From Candidatus Manganitrophus sp. (GTDB taxonomy: Bacteria; Nitrospirota; Nitrospiria; SBBL01; Manganitrophaceae), in the NCBI GenBank assembly GCA_028865235.1, contig CP114561.1, positions 1,322,001-1,386,000 of the forward strand: a stretch of 64,000 bases of DNA. Direction: 5' to 3'. Shown here one piece after another: positions 1 to 10,000 of this stretch (its first letter is position 1; every line of letters starts with the position of its first letter). The position numbers and the translations under genes are program-made. The notes beneath the pieces are model-generated. The model worked only from the letters and a program-made list of their open reading frames with translations. It was not told the DNA's origin and did not search any database.

Positions 1-530
1 TGCTCCAGTTCCTTCTCGTCATGAACTTCCACAAGAATATCGAGCGAGAGCTCCCGCGCCAGATGGAAATAGTCTATCGCCTGTTGGCGTTCCAACAAGG
101 CGGCGATCAGGAGGAGCGCGTCGGCTCCCCAGGCGCGCGCTTCGTACACTTGAAACTCATCGAGGATAAAATCTTTTTTCAGCAAGGGAAGCGCGATCGC
201 TGACCGCACTTCCTTTAGATAAGAAGGCTTGCCGAGGAAAAAGTGCTCTTCCGTGAGAACGGAGACCGCTGCTGCCCCTTCTCCCTCGTAGATCCGGGCA
301 ATCTCAACCGGCTGGAACTTTTCCCGAATGATCCCTTTCGAAGGAGAGGCCTTCTTGATCTCGGCGATCAGCCGGGGAGCCCCCTCTTGGCGTTCTCGAA
401 GCGCCTTCTGAAATCGACGGGTCGGCTCCGCATCGGCAATCCGCGACCGGAGCTCTTGAAGCGCGCTCCGCCCCTTCCGGCGTTGAACCGACTCGCGTTT
501 GACTTTAAGAATGTCGTCTAGGAAAGTCAT
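1..530 (-). CDS. trpC: Indole-3-glycerol phosphate synthase (partial, 3' end off the window)
   Basis: Catalyses ring closure of carboxyphenylaminodeoxyribulose phosphate to indole-3-glycerol phosphate in tryptophan synthesis. Reading the minus strand from the ATG at 530 gives an N-terminus MTFLDDILKVKRESV, followed by the family hallmarks IAEIKKASPSKG (phosphate and substrate binding lysine), AVSVLTEEHFF, LLKKDFILDEFQ and ADALLLIAALL, running off the window edge inside LVEVHDE. About 176 of roughly 260 residues are present. It lies 44 bases downstream of trpD in the order trpE-trpG-trpD-trpC, so it is probably co-transcribed with them. No frameshift is seen in this part. Confidence 0.95.
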   Translation of the reverse strand, partial: MTFLDDILKVKRESVQRRKGRSALQELRSRIADAEPTRRFQKALRERQEGAPRLIAEIKKASPSKGIIREKFQPVEIARIYEGEGAAAVSVLTEEHFFLGKPSYLKEVRSAIALPLLKKDFILDEFQVYEARAWGADALLLIAALLERQQAIDYFHLARELSLDILVEVHDEKELE

Positions 531-536
531 AGAATA

Positions 537-574
537 AGTGAGGAGTGAAGTGTAAGGAGTCAACGACTTACTCC
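537..574. repeat. Short degenerate intergenic repeat between trpD and trpC
   Basis: The 44-base spacer holds the words GTGAGGAGTGAAGTGTAAGG and its complement-like partner CTTACTCCTTACTT, so it can fold into an imperfect hairpin. Similar low-complexity word repeats of different sequence sit in other spacers of this window. Function unknown. Confidence 0.45.
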
Positions 575-1589
575 TTACTTATTGGTCATCTCCTTCAAAG
601 CTTCCAGCTTGCCCATCGCCCTTCCGGAGTCGATCGATTCCTCCGCCAGATGGACCCCCTCCTGGAGGGTCTTTGCCTTTCCGACGGCGACGAGCGCCGG
701 GGCGGCATTCATCAAAACCACATCCCGCTTCGGTCCCTGTTCACCTTTCAGGATATCGAGGAGAATCGCCGCATTGACGTCGGCGTTGCCTCCGGCCAAA
801 TCTTTGAGACTTCCACCCGGAAGTTGAAAGTCTTTCGGCTCCAGCGGATAGGTTAGAACGCGGCCCCCTTTTCCCTCGGAGATCCGGCTCTTGCCGGTGA
901 TGGTGATCTCATCGAGGCCGTCGGCGCCGTGGACGACGAAACAGTGGCGCGAGCCGAGATTGAGGAGCACCTGCGCCATCAGCTCGGTGTAGATGGAGGA
1001 GAAAACCCCAAGGACCTGGACGGTCGCCCCGGCCGGATTGGTCAGCGGTCCCAGCAGGTTGAACAGGGTGCGGATGCCGGTCTCCCGGCGCGGACCGACG
1101 GCATGGCGCATGGCGCCGTGGTGTGCGGGGCGAAAAGAAAGCCGATGCCGAGCTCATCGATGCAGCGCGCGCCCCGCTCGGGGGTAAGATCGAGGCGCAC
1201 TCCCGGCGGCTTCCAGCACATCGGCGCTGCCGCTGGTGCTGGACACCGACGGTTGCCGTGCTTGGCCACGCTGACCCCGCAGCCGGCCACCACGAAGGCG
1301 CCCGTCGTCGAGACGTTGAACAGGGTGGCGCCGATCGCCGCCGGTGCCGCAGATGTCGACCACGATCGGATCGGTGACACCGGACGCGAACCGCAGTCTC
1401 GCGCATCACCTCCGCCGCGCCGGTGATCTCGTCGACCGTCTCGCCCTTCATGCGCAGGGCGACGAGGAAGCCGGCGATCTGCGCCGGCGTCGCCTCGCCC
1501 TCATCAGCTCCTGCATGGCCTGCTCCGCATCTTCGGCTCGCTCGAGGCTGCCACCCTTTCGACCACTTTGGCAAGCGCTTCTTGATCAG
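575..1589 (-). CDS. trpD: Anthranilate phosphoribosyltransferase, several frameshifts
   Basis: Transfers phosphoribosyl from PRPP to anthranilate. The C-terminal half is intact from about 1111 to 575 ([38 protein letters not shown]). The N-terminal half is recognisable only by switching frame several times: [20 protein letters not shown], then VDICGTGGD (PRPP-binding loop), [33 protein letters not shown], and [18 protein letters not shown]. The start is inferred near 1589, where ALAKVVER follows a CTG that would be ATG in a correct read. The broken half has much higher GC than the C-terminal half. Likely a functional gene with poor sequence here rather than a decayed one, but a mosaic is possible (see findings). 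Confidence 0.85.
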
Positions 1590-1598
1590 GCGTCGCCC

Positions 1599-2192
<594 letters not shown>

Positions 2193-2204
2193 GAATGAGT
2201 CCTA

Positions 2205-2286
2205 ATTAAAGATAGCGTTCAGCGGTCAGCCATCAGCTTAAAACTTTTAAATCCTTAGCTGAATGCTGAAAGCTCATCGCTGAACG
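2205..2286. repeat. Intergenic inverted word repeat between trpE and trpG
   Basis: The spacer reads AGCGTTCAGCGGTCAGCC on one side and GCTGAAAGCTCATCGCTGAA on the other, with CAGC/GCTG words repeated in both orientations. It could fold into a long imperfect hairpin. There is no T-tract, so it is not an evident terminator. It is AT-richer than the trpG block beside it and marks the edge of that block. Confidence 0.5.
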
Positions 2287-2288
2287 CT

Positions 2289-3767
2289 TTATTCTAAACC
2301 TTTTTCCGCCACCTCGATGGCGGTCAGCATCGCTTTGGCTTTGTTGACCGTCTCTTCATACTCCCGGTCGGGGTCGGAGTCGGCCACGATCCCGGCGGCC
2401 GCCTGAACGGTCGCCTGATTGCCGTTGATAATAATCGTTCGAATCGTAATGCAGGTATCCATGTTTCCCTGAAAGCTGAAGTAGCCGACCGCCCCGGCGT
2501 AGAGACCCCGCCCTTCCGGTTCGAGCTCGTCGATAATCTCCATCGCCCGGATCTTCGGCGCCCCGGTCACGGTGCCGGCGGGAAAGGAGGCTTGCAGAAG
2601 ATCGAAGGCGTCTTTCCCTTCGGCCAATTGACCGACGACGTTCGAGACGATATGCATGACGTGAGAATACCGCTCGATCACCATCATTTCATCGACCTTC
2701 ACCGTGCCATGATCGCAGACCCGGCCGAGATCATTCCGGCCGAGGTCGATCAGCATCACATGCTCCGCCCGCTCTTTTGGATCGGCCAAAAGCTCCTTCT
2801 CCATCGCCTGATCTTCCTGGGGAGACCTTCCCCGAGGGCGGGTCCCGGCGATCGGGCGGGTCTCGGCCTGTCTCCCCTCTAATCGAACCAGCACCTCCGG
2901 AGAGGTCCCGACCAGGTGAAGCTGACCGAATTTCAGAAAAAACATATAGGGCGAAGGGTTGATGCTCCGCAGCGCGCGGTAAACCATAAAGGGATCGCTG
3001 GAAATCGACGTTGAGAAGCGCTGCGAGATCTGCACCTGGAAGATATCACCCGCCTTGATGTACTCCTTGGCGGCGAGGACCGCTTTCTTGAACTCCTCCC
3101 GTGTAAAATTCGATTTCGGGGCGGTCGCCTTTCTCCCCTTCGATGTGGACGCCGTGTCCTGGTTCAACGGGCGTCGAAGGCGCGCAATCAGCGCATCAAT
3201 CTTCTCGACCGCCTTCTGATAGGTCTCCTTGAGATTTCCCTCCTGGATCAATGCGTTGGAGACGACCTTGATCCGGTGCTTGACGTTATCGAAGATCAGA
3301 AGGGTATCGGTAAGGAGGAAAAAGAGGTCCGGATTCGGCCGGTCGGCCGTTTTAAATTCGACCGGCTCGAAAAAACGGACCATGTCATAACCGATGTAGC
3401 CGACCGCCCCGCCGAAAAAACGGGGAAGTCCCTCCACCTCCACTGGTTTATACCCGGAGAGAAGTTTTTCCAATACAAACAACGGATTTCCATCGGCGGC
3501 GATCCGGGTTGTTTTTCCATCCCGGATCACTTCAACCTGATCGTCTTTGGCCTGGATGAGGGTGGCGGGATCGACCCCAAGGAAGGAATATCTCCCCCAT
3601 TTCTCTCCCCCTTCGACGCTTTCCAGAAGATAAGCGTACTCCGACGTCGCAATCTTCAAGAAAGCGGAAACGGGTGTTTCTGTGTCGGCCAGGATCTCTC
3701 GGTAAACCGGGATGAGATTACCTTCTTTGGACTTCTGGCAGAAAAGATCAAACGATGGGGTCACCAT
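2289..3767 (-). CDS. trpE: Anthranilate synthase component I
   Basis: Converts chorismate to anthranilate, using ammonia from TrpG. The 492-residue product is full length and unbroken. It shows the N-terminal regulatory LLESVEGGEKWGRYSFLG, where LLES is the usual tryptophan-feedback element, and the chorismate-binding core: QVQISQRF, NPSPYMFFL, GTSPEVLVRLEG, TRPIAGTRPRG, HVMLIDLGRNDLGRV, SHVMHIVSNV, FPAGTVTGAPKIRAMEII and GLYAGAVGYF. First gene of the trpEGDC operon; the 96-base gap to trpG holds a repeat. The start at 3767 is preceded by a modest GGAAG. No leader peptide with tandem Trp codons was found upstream. Confidence 0.97.
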   Translation of the reverse strand: MVTPSFDLFCQKSKEGNLIPVYREILADTETPVSAFLKIATSEYAYLLESVEGGEKWGRYSFLGVDPATLIQAKDDQVEVIRDGKTTRIAADGNPLFVLEKLLSGYKPVEVEGLPRFFGGAVGYIGYDMVRFFEPVEFKTADRPNPDLFFLLTDTLLIFDNVKHRIKVVSNALIQEGNLKETYQKAVEKIDALIARLRRPLNQDTASTSKGRKATAPKSNFTREEFKKAVLAAKEYIKAGDIFQVQISQRFSTSISSDPFMVYRALRSINPSPYMFFLKFGQLHLVGTSPEVLVRLEGRQAETRPIAGTRPRGRSPQEDQAMEKELLADPKERAEHVMLIDLGRNDLGRVCDHGTVKVDEMMVIERYSHVMHIVSNVVGQLAEGKDAFDLLQASFPAGTVTGAPKIRAMEIIDELEPEGRGLYAGAVGYFSFQGNMDTCITIRTIIINGNQATVQAAAGIVADSDPDREYEETVNKAKAMLTAIEVAEKGLE

Positions 3768-3818
3768 GAGACTTCCATAAAACGGGTGTTCCAGGCTACC
3801 ACAGAGATCATAAAAAAG

Positions 3819-4052
3819 TCAACGAATTCTGGCCGATCTTTGCGCCTCTTCACGACGAATAAAATCATTCGGATAAGGCACTCGGAGAGCAGCATAAATT
3901 TCTTGACAAAGAGGATAATTACAGATATTTTCGTAGTCTGGTAATGACCTCTCGAAGTTCAGATAAAATTTGGTTCGCCGTTCGATCATCTCGTAGTCGT
4001 CAGAAACGGAGAAACCAAATCGGGAACGGGAGAGGTCGGCCCGTTGCTTCAT
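3819..4052 (-). CDS. Possible small hypothetical protein upstream of trpE
   Basis: An open frame of about 77 residues beginning MKQRADLSRSRFGFSVSDD and ending RREEAQRSARIR lies between trpE and the divergent outer-membrane gene. The composition is protein-like (charged, aromatic-rich) and no other gene covers the interval, but no ribosome binding site or recognisable domain supports it. It could be a real small gene co-directional with trpE or a chance frame in a promoter region. I do not assign a function. Confidence 0.25.
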   Translation of the reverse strand: MKQRADLSRSRFGFSVSDDYEMIERRTKFYLNFERSLPDYENICNYPLCQEIYAALRVPYPNDFIRREEAQRSARIR

Positions 4053-4075
4053 TAACACTTAAGAAAGCTTAATCG

Positions 4076-5032
4076 ATTACGTTTCAGATCCTAAAATATG
4101 GAATCGTTTTACTTCTTCTCCTGACCGGAACCGGAAAAAGCTTCGCCGCCGAAGAAGAAGGAAGATGGGAAGTCGGGATCTTCGGGGGCGTTTATAAGCC
4201 GTCGCTGAGAACGCTAAACAGAATTTTAAATGAGCGCAGCTCGGCGATCCTTCAAGATCCGAATCACCAACTTCAGCCGAATGAGGAATTTACTCCGGCG
4301 GTGAGGAACCTGGAGGTTCCCTCTTTCGAGGCCGACCGGGCCTTCGGTCTTGAGCTGATGCGGGAGGTCAATCGCCGGCACGCCTTTGTGGCAACCTTGA
4401 ACATTTGGGACGGGGAGACGACAGGGAACGACATCGCTCCACAGATCACAACGGCCACTGCGACCACGTTTGATCAGGTGCCGCGGACGAGCCGATATAA
4501 CGTCTCGATCACAAATCTCTGGTTAGGTTGGCGTTATCATATCCCGATCGTGGAGGAAAAGAGCCGGGTTTATTTCGATATCGGCTTGATCGGTCTTGCA
4601 TACGGCCAGATGACGATCGATACGTTGTTGCGGGTGACCGACCCCGCTGCCGAGCCCTTCCCGGTGGCCAGCTCACTGGAAGCGGAGGGGTGGGGATTCA
4701 CAAGCCGATGGGGATTCGGCGGCACCTATTTTTTGAAAAATTGGATTGCAATTTCATTCCGAACCAGCTATATAGTAGGAAAGATTTCCAGGTTGAAAAT
4801 CAGGCGGTTCTTCCCTTCGGGATTCTCTGCCGATCCTCCACCCGAGTCACAGACGGGATGTCAACCCGGCGAGCCTGATCTTCAGCCCCGTCCCCAAGAG
4901 GGAGAGGTCGTTACATACGGAGAGGTCCAACGGGGAGGGGTTCCAACATGTGAAATCCGATCCGATGTGAGACATCTGCCGCTCGAATTGGACGGCGTGG
5001 AAGGAATGATCGGAATTCATTTTTATTTTTGA
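4076..5032 (+). CDS. Predicted outer-membrane beta-barrel protein (uncertain start)
   Basis: No family recognised. The open frame extends upstream of its first internal ATG (4301) and includes a clear signal peptide, LKYGIVLLLLLTG followed by a cleavage-like SFAAEEEG, so the gene must begin near 4076-4094. No ATG, GTG or TTG is available there in frame (only ATT at 4076 or ACG at 4079), which suggests an indel or a rare start. The mature part has alternating hydrophobic strands (WEVGIFGGVYKPSL, VYFDIGLIGLAYG, NWIAISFRTSYIVG) and ends MIGIHFYF, with the terminal Phe typical of outer-membrane barrels. A cysteine pair lies near the C-terminus (TGCQPG, PTCEIR). It precedes the c-di-GMP riboswitch locus on the same strand. 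Confidence 0.6.
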   Translation: MTFQILKYGIVLLLLLTGTGKSFAAEEEGRWEVGIFGGVYKPSLRTLNRILNERSSAILQDPNHQLQPNEEFTPAVRNLEVPSFEADRAFGLELMREVNRRHAFVATLNIWDGETTGNDIAPQITTATATTFDQVPRTSRYNVSITNLWLGWRYHIPIVEEKSRVYFDIGLIGLAYGQMTIDTLLRVTDPAAEPFPVASSLEAEGWGFTSRWGFGGTYFLKNWIAISFRTSYIVGKISRLKIRRFFPSGFSADPPPESQTGCQPGEPDLQPRPQEGEVVTYGEVQRGGVPTCEIRSDVRHLPLELDGVEGMIGIHFYF

Positions 5033-5193
5033 TGATTTTAAATAGCCCATCATTATATAATCGAATGGGCGGATCGAGTACCAGGGAGATTTCCACCGGG
5101 AATCGTAACCACGAAGGCAGTGGGTTGCAAAGCGGATCAGTACCTGATCGGGTAACACACTCGTAATTGCTTCCATCGACGCAACGACGATTC

Positions 5194-5286
5194 ATCCTTT
5201 GCTCAGAGCAAACCTCTCGAAAGGGAGGGACGCAGAGCAACGAGGCTAAAGCTGAAAAGCCATGCCTGTCGAGCCGCCAAAGGGAA
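5194..5286 (+). promoter_or_regulatory. Class I cyclic-di-GMP riboswitch (GEMM-I) aptamer
   Basis: Hallmarks are read directly: GCAAACC at 5208, a P2 hairpin with a GAAA tetraloop (CCTCTCGAAAGGGAGG), the conserved GGGACGCAGAGC, then P3 built from CGAGGC (5241-5246) and GCCT (5264-5267) with its tetraloop receptor region CTAAAG / CCATG. P1 pairs CCTTTG (5196-5201) with CAAAGG (5278-5283). The family senses c-di-GMP. The 3' strand of P1 overlaps the 5' arm of the following terminator, so ligand binding should block termination (ON switch); that direction is inference from the pairing. Confidence 0.9.
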
Positions 5287-5306
5287 TTTCTATGGCGGCT
5301 TTTTTT
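5272..5306 (+). terminator. Riboswitch expression-platform terminator
   Basis: Perfect 8-bp stem AGCCGCCA (5272-5279) / TGGCGGCT (5293-5300), 13-base loop, then seven T residues (5300-5306). It shares bases 5278-5279, and loop bases up to 5283, with aptamer helix P1, giving mutually exclusive folds. It lies 15 bases before the start of the next gene. Confidence 0.9.
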
Positions 5307-5321
5307 ATCTGCGGTAATTTT

Positions 5322-6002
5322 ATGAGACGAAGCGGTCTATTCAGGTGGTTATCCCGGCAGGCATTGATCGTCCTTTTCGGAGGATTTTGGATGATGGGCC
5401 TTTTGTTTTCCCCCTGGGAAGTCGCGGCCCAAAACACGGCCACTTTTACCATTACTTCGACCAACACCAACCTTCTCAATAATCCGGTTCTCGGCTGCGC
5501 CGCCTGCGCTTCCATCCCGAATCATGATCCAAGCACCGTTTTTCCCGACACCTCGACCCCTCTATTTCAAGGAGATCCCAGGGCTGCCGAACTTCCAAGT
5601 ATTATTGCAAACGCGCTCCCTCCAAACAATCAATTCGGCGTCGGGATTCCTGCAGGCGACAGCGGAACCCCGCTTTTTCATTCGACCCCGTTCGATCTCA
5701 CCGAAAGCAACATGACTCTCTCGGCCGAAAATGAAATGTCTTCCCTTCCGATGGCGAACGGCCGGAGCAATACCTTTACCTCCCGGATCAGCCAAACCGT
5801 CGGGCCGACGCCCGGCACATCGGAGATCGGAGGCCAACAGTTTTCAATTCTTTTCTCGATCAATTCATTAACCGACCCGGACGGCAACCTCATCGGAAGC
5901 GCGACCGGAACATTCACCCAAGAAATCGACGGCGTCGTCACACAGGGAACGATTCAATTCGACAGCGTGAACGGATTCAGCGGAACGAATTTGCATCAGT
6001 AG
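5322..6002 (+). CDS. Secreted protein of unknown function under c-di-GMP riboswitch control
   Basis: I do not recognise a family. The product has a strong signal peptide (MRRSGLFRWLSRQ, then a hydrophobic stretch, then EVAAQ) and a mature part rich in Thr, Ser, Asn and Gly with beta-strand character (NTATFTITSTNTNLL, TFTSRISQTVG, QQFSILFSINSL). One cysteine pair occurs near the mature N-terminus (LGCAACASI), which could form a disulfide or bind a ligand; it is not a CxxCH heme site. I chose ATG 5322 because in-frame upstream ATGs (5262, 5292) lie inside the aptamer and terminator; no good Shine-Dalgarno sequence is visible. First gene after the riboswitch, so its transcription depends directly on it. 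Confidence 0.8.
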   Translation: MRRSGLFRWLSRQALIVLFGGFWMMGLLFSPWEVAAQNTATFTITSTNTNLLNNPVLGCAACASIPNHDPSTVFPDTSTPLFQGDPRAAELPSIIANALPPNNQFGVGIPAGDSGTPLFHSTPFDLTESNMTLSAENEMSSLPMANGRSNTFTSRISQTVGPTPGTSEIGGQQFSILFSINSLTDPDGNLIGSATGTFTQEIDGVVTQGTIQFDSVNGFSGTNLHQ

Positions 6003-6021
6003 TCGGAGAGTTCATACGGCT

Positions 6022-6053
6022 TCTCCGATCCTAACTAAACTAAGGATCGGAGA
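6022..6053. repeat. 10-bp inverted repeat between the two secreted-protein genes
   Basis: TCTCCGATCC (6022-6031) and GGATCGGAGA (6044-6053) are perfect complements around a 12-base loop. No T-tract follows, so it is more likely an mRNA stabilising or processing hairpin than a terminator; it may uncouple the level of the second secreted protein from the first. Confidence 0.6.
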
Positions 6054-6114
6054 GGGCTGCCGGGCAGTAAGGCAGCAATAGCAACACCAAAGAAACATCT
6101 AAACAGGAGGTTGT

Positions 6115-6996
6115 ATGAGAATCAAACAACTTATGACGCTCGGGACGCTGGGGGTTTTCCTCCTGGCCGGAGTGGCATTTGGTCAGAACATTCAGACCAA
6201 CACCACCAGCACCACGCTCGGGTCGACGCAGTTCGGCTTTGCCATTACACCGGCACAGCTCGGGACGGTGATGCAGTCAACCACCGCCCCTACCTGCGGA
6301 GCCCGGACGGCCGGGGTGATGGACTGTACCTTGGACAACTACGTCAAGGCGGTCGGGAATCCCGGTTCTTTCACCGGAAACCCCTTTAACGTGGTTTGGG
6401 CCACGGCTGATTTCGGCTGCGGCGCTGCCCTTTGCGGGACCCAGGTCGCTGGTGGAGCCGACCCCCAAACCGCTCCTAACTTCGGAGGACTACCAGGGGA
6501 AGCCAATACCCTGACCGGGACCATTACTTCAACAGTTGACCTTGGCCTGGGAACCGCAACAGGGGATGCATTCCATAGCGAGGGACATATCACCTTTACC
6601 CTCGACCCCAGCACCAATGCGGCCACAATCGATCAGCGGGTCGTTCAGGAAATCAACAACGCGGCTGGTCTTACCATGCACTTCTCCGAAATTGACCGAA
6701 CCGCTCCGGGAGCGACATTCACCGCATCGACAAATCCCGACCATCTCCAGGGATTTGCAGGTCCGGTCAACCTGACCGCCGCAATGACTTTAACACAAAC
6801 CGGCGACAGCGGCATTCCCACGGCCACACCGTTCACACTCAATGTGACGGTCCCCTTTCCGTACGCAGTGGCCTGGAACAATATCCAATTCGGCTTGACC
6901 GGAAGCGCAGCCCCACCGGAGGACGCTTTTGCCACGCCGGGGCTCAACGTCTCGCCAGGCAATCCTGACAGATTTCCCAATTTCTTCAACCCATAA
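6115..6996 (+). CDS. Secreted beta-rich protein of unknown function
   Basis: 293 residues with a textbook signal peptide (MRIKQLMTLGTLGVFLLAG, cleavage after VAFG) and start ATG 6115 preceded by AGGAGG at ideal spacing. The mature protein is Thr/Gly/Asn-rich with regularly spaced strands (SDF-like TTSTTLGSTQFGFAI, GTITSTVDLGLGT, GHITFTLDPSTNAATI, PVNLTAAMTL, PFTLNVTVPFPY). Four cysteines are present (APTCGARTAG, MDCTLD, FGCGAALCGT), enough for two disulfides. No transmembrane segment or sorting motif is seen. Its composition resembles the gene just upstream, so the two may be related surface or matrix subunits; that is inference. Confidence 0.8.
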   Translation: MRIKQLMTLGTLGVFLLAGVAFGQNIQTNTTSTTLGSTQFGFAITPAQLGTVMQSTTAPTCGARTAGVMDCTLDNYVKAVGNPGSFTGNPFNVVWATADFGCGAALCGTQVAGGADPQTAPNFGGLPGEANTLTGTITSTVDLGLGTATGDAFHSEGHITFTLDPSTNAATIDQRVVQEINNAAGLTMHFSEIDRTAPGATFTASTNPDHLQGFAGPVNLTAAMTLTQTGDSGIPTATPFTLNVTVPFPYAVAWNNIQFGLTGSAAPPEDAFATPGLNVSPGNPDRFPNFFNP

Positions 6997-7004
6997 CGAC
7001 ACCT

Positions 7005-7035
7005 CTTCTCCTGGGGGAGCCCCCCCCAGGAGAAG
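7005..7035 (+). terminator. Strong hairpin after the secreted-protein gene
   Basis: CTTCTCCTGGGGG / CCCCCCAGGAGAAG forms a 12-13 bp GC-rich stem with a tiny loop. Only a weak T-rich tail (TTCCTCTT) follows, so termination would be partial; it may instead stabilise the upstream transcript and lower expression of the exporter genes. Confidence 0.6.
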
Positions 7036-7098
7036 TTCCTCTTGGAGAGGTTGCTATGGACGGCAGGTGATATGAACCGAATCAACTTTTTTTTCTGA

Positions 7099-10000
7099 AT
7101 GCAAATTATCTTTTTATTATTCTCCCGTATCCCTTTTCAGATCTCACCCGAAAAAGTTCTTCTCTTCTTTAGAGAACGCTTTCCTTCTCTCTGCTTCACC
7201 CTCCTCCTTTTCATTCTGATAAATCATTCTAGCACGCTGGCCGCTTCCTCCGACTTGAGGAAACAATTCGAGGAAGGGGTTGTCTTATTTGAGCAAGGAA
7301 AAAATAAAGAGGCGGAAACACGATTCTTGGAGATCCTCCGGGAAGATCCCACATTGGTTTTACCACATCAGTACCTTGGAATGGTCTATGGTCGAACAAA
7401 CCGCTTGGAAGAGGCAAAAGCGGCCTTTGAGGCAGTCATCCGAAAGGCACCGACCTTCCCGGAAGGATACTTTGGCCTTGGTTTGGCCCTCAGAAGTCAG
7501 GGAGAGGTCAAACAGGCCGAGGAACTTTTCAGGAACACCACCACGTTGTCACCGACACATTTTTCCGCCTGGCTTCATCTGGGCCAGATCCTGGAAGGAC
7601 AGCGGAGAATGGACGAAGCGGTAGGGGCATACCAAAAGGTCATGGAGCACGGCCCACCCGCGTCCTCTGAAGCGCGTGAGGCCGAACAGCACCTGAAAGA
7701 GCTGGGGGACACACCGGAGATCGCAAGACAGGTTCAGGCATGGGTCGCTCAAGCGGAAGCCCGGCTCAATGAGGGGAATGCGAAGGAAGCATGGGCTCTT
7801 TATCAGAAAGCGGCTGGGCTTCTTCCAAAGAGCCTCTCGATTCGACTCTTTATGGGGAGCCTGGCTTCTCAATTGGAAATCCAACCAAGGCGGAAGAGGT
7901 CTATCGGGAAGCGATTCAGATCGATTCCACCGCCCTTCACCCCCATCTCTTCCTGGCGAAACTCTATGACCAGATCGGAAAAACCGATGAAGCGATCAAA
8001 GAGTATGAAGCCCTCCTTCTCTTAAATCACGACGAGACCATCCCGGAAATTCGATCCGCCAAGGAGGCGCTTTTTCTCCTGCTGGACCGGAAAGAAATCC
8101 AGGAACTGACCCAAAGAGGGGAAATTCTGACACAAGAAGGAAAATGGGGGGAGGCCCTTCAATACTTTCAGGCGGCTGCGGTGATCGATCCCGGGCTTCC
8201 GGTCGTCCATCACAATCTGGCGCGGTTCTACGACAAGACCGATCGGCCCGATCTGGTCGTTCAAGCGGTGAATGAGGCCCTCCTTCTGGAGCCGGACTCC
8301 CGCACCCTCCATCTCCTCCTCGGAAAAGCCCTCCGCGCAAAGCGCGCCTTCAAGGATTCTTTGGCCGCCTACGTCAAGACCCTTTCCCTTTCCCCAAATG
8401 GCCAGGAAGGCCTCTTCTATCTGGAAGCCCAGGCCGGACTCCTCCAGACGGAATTTGAGATGCTCAAGGCCCCCATTGAGGCGGCCTCACCTTATCGGGA
8501 CGGGCTCCAAAAGAAAGCGAGCGGAGAGATGGACGAAGCCCAGATTTCGCTGGAGCAGGCATCACGCCTCTCGCCGGGAAGCCCTCTGATTCACCAAGCT
8601 CTCGGAGAGGTTTACGAGAAAAAGGGGAAAGAGAAAAAGCGATCGCCGCCTTTGAAGAGGCCGTCGAACTCCACCCCGGCCTCTATCCGGCTTGGCGGGC
8701 GCTCTCCCGGCTTTACGCTCAACAAGGACGTCACGCAAAAGCGCTCGATGCCCTCAATCGGCTTCTTAGCCTCTCTGATTCAGGCTTAACGTCGATCGGA
8801 ACCTCGCGCGAGGAAATCCAAAAAGAAAAGGGAGCCGCTCAACAGAAAATGGAAGAAGCCCGCGCGAAAACGCGCGCCCTCTTTAATCAAGCACAAGAGG
8901 CCCTCGCCAAGGGGAGAACGAAAATGCGATCTCTCTTTTCGAAGCTGCGTCTAACGAAGAGAAAGACAACCTCTCGATCCTCTACTCCCTCGGGATCGTT
9001 TATGCGATAGAGGGTAAGTTGCCCGAGGCGACCGGCGTTTTCATGAAGATTCTCGACGCCGATCCGCTCCATTTGGGCGCCCTTCTTCGGCTCGGTTTCA
9101 TCAAGAAACGAGAGGGATGCTGCCGGCCGCCGCCCAGACCTATCGACGCCTCCTGCTACAGAAAGAGCGAGGCGACGCGCCGGAATACAAAGAAGCGTCG
9201 GCCCGGCTTGCCGCCATTACCGAGAGCCTCAAACGGCTGAGAGAGGCCGAGCGCCATGAGAAACGGGGGCTTGCGGTTTTAAACAACCTCTCCGAAATCG
9301 CTTCCAAAAGCGGGACGGCCCAGCCGGCTGCCGATGTCGAAAGACCCGACCCGGCGCGGCTTCAACTGGCGCTCTGGGACTTTAAGCAAGCGGTCGCTCT
9401 TCGCCCCGACGAGGCGCGTTATCATTACAATCTCGGCCTTCTCTATGAGCATCTCAATTTCGACGGACAACTCAATCGGGAAAATGCGGAGCGGGTGAAG
9501 AAGGAGCCGCGCCTTTTGAAAGAACCGGTCGCGGCGTACAAGGCGGCGATCGAGATCGATCGCCGCTACCTCCCTCCTTACGCCCGCCTTGGCTACCTTT
9601 ATGAATGGCAAGAGGAGAACGATAAAGCCCTCACCTTCTACAAATCGCTTCTGGAGGTGGCGCCTGATCCACACCCGATGGAGGTCAAGGAGATCGAGGC
9701 AAACGTCCTGAGACTTGAGAGGCGCTTTTTCGGAAATGTCGGATATGCCGCCGGGCTAGACAGCAACTTTAACCTTGGCCCGCCGCCCCAGGATTCCTTC
9801 CCTCCGCCCGAGGATGAGACCTTTACCAGTCTTTCGGTGAATCTGGCTTATTATTTGGTCCGGTCCCCACAATTTCAAATTCCTTTTTCCTATCAGCAGG
9901 ATATGACCTTTTACTACCGCAGTTCGATCTACTTCAGCAATCATGGCCTCTCCTTGGGATTCCAACATCGGCCGAGCACCTCCTTCTCCTACGGAATGAC

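Noticed and set aside
929..1426. Plus-strand frames over trpD and trpG
   Set aside because: Long only because the region is very GC-rich; the text has no protein-like wording and lies opposite clear trp genes.
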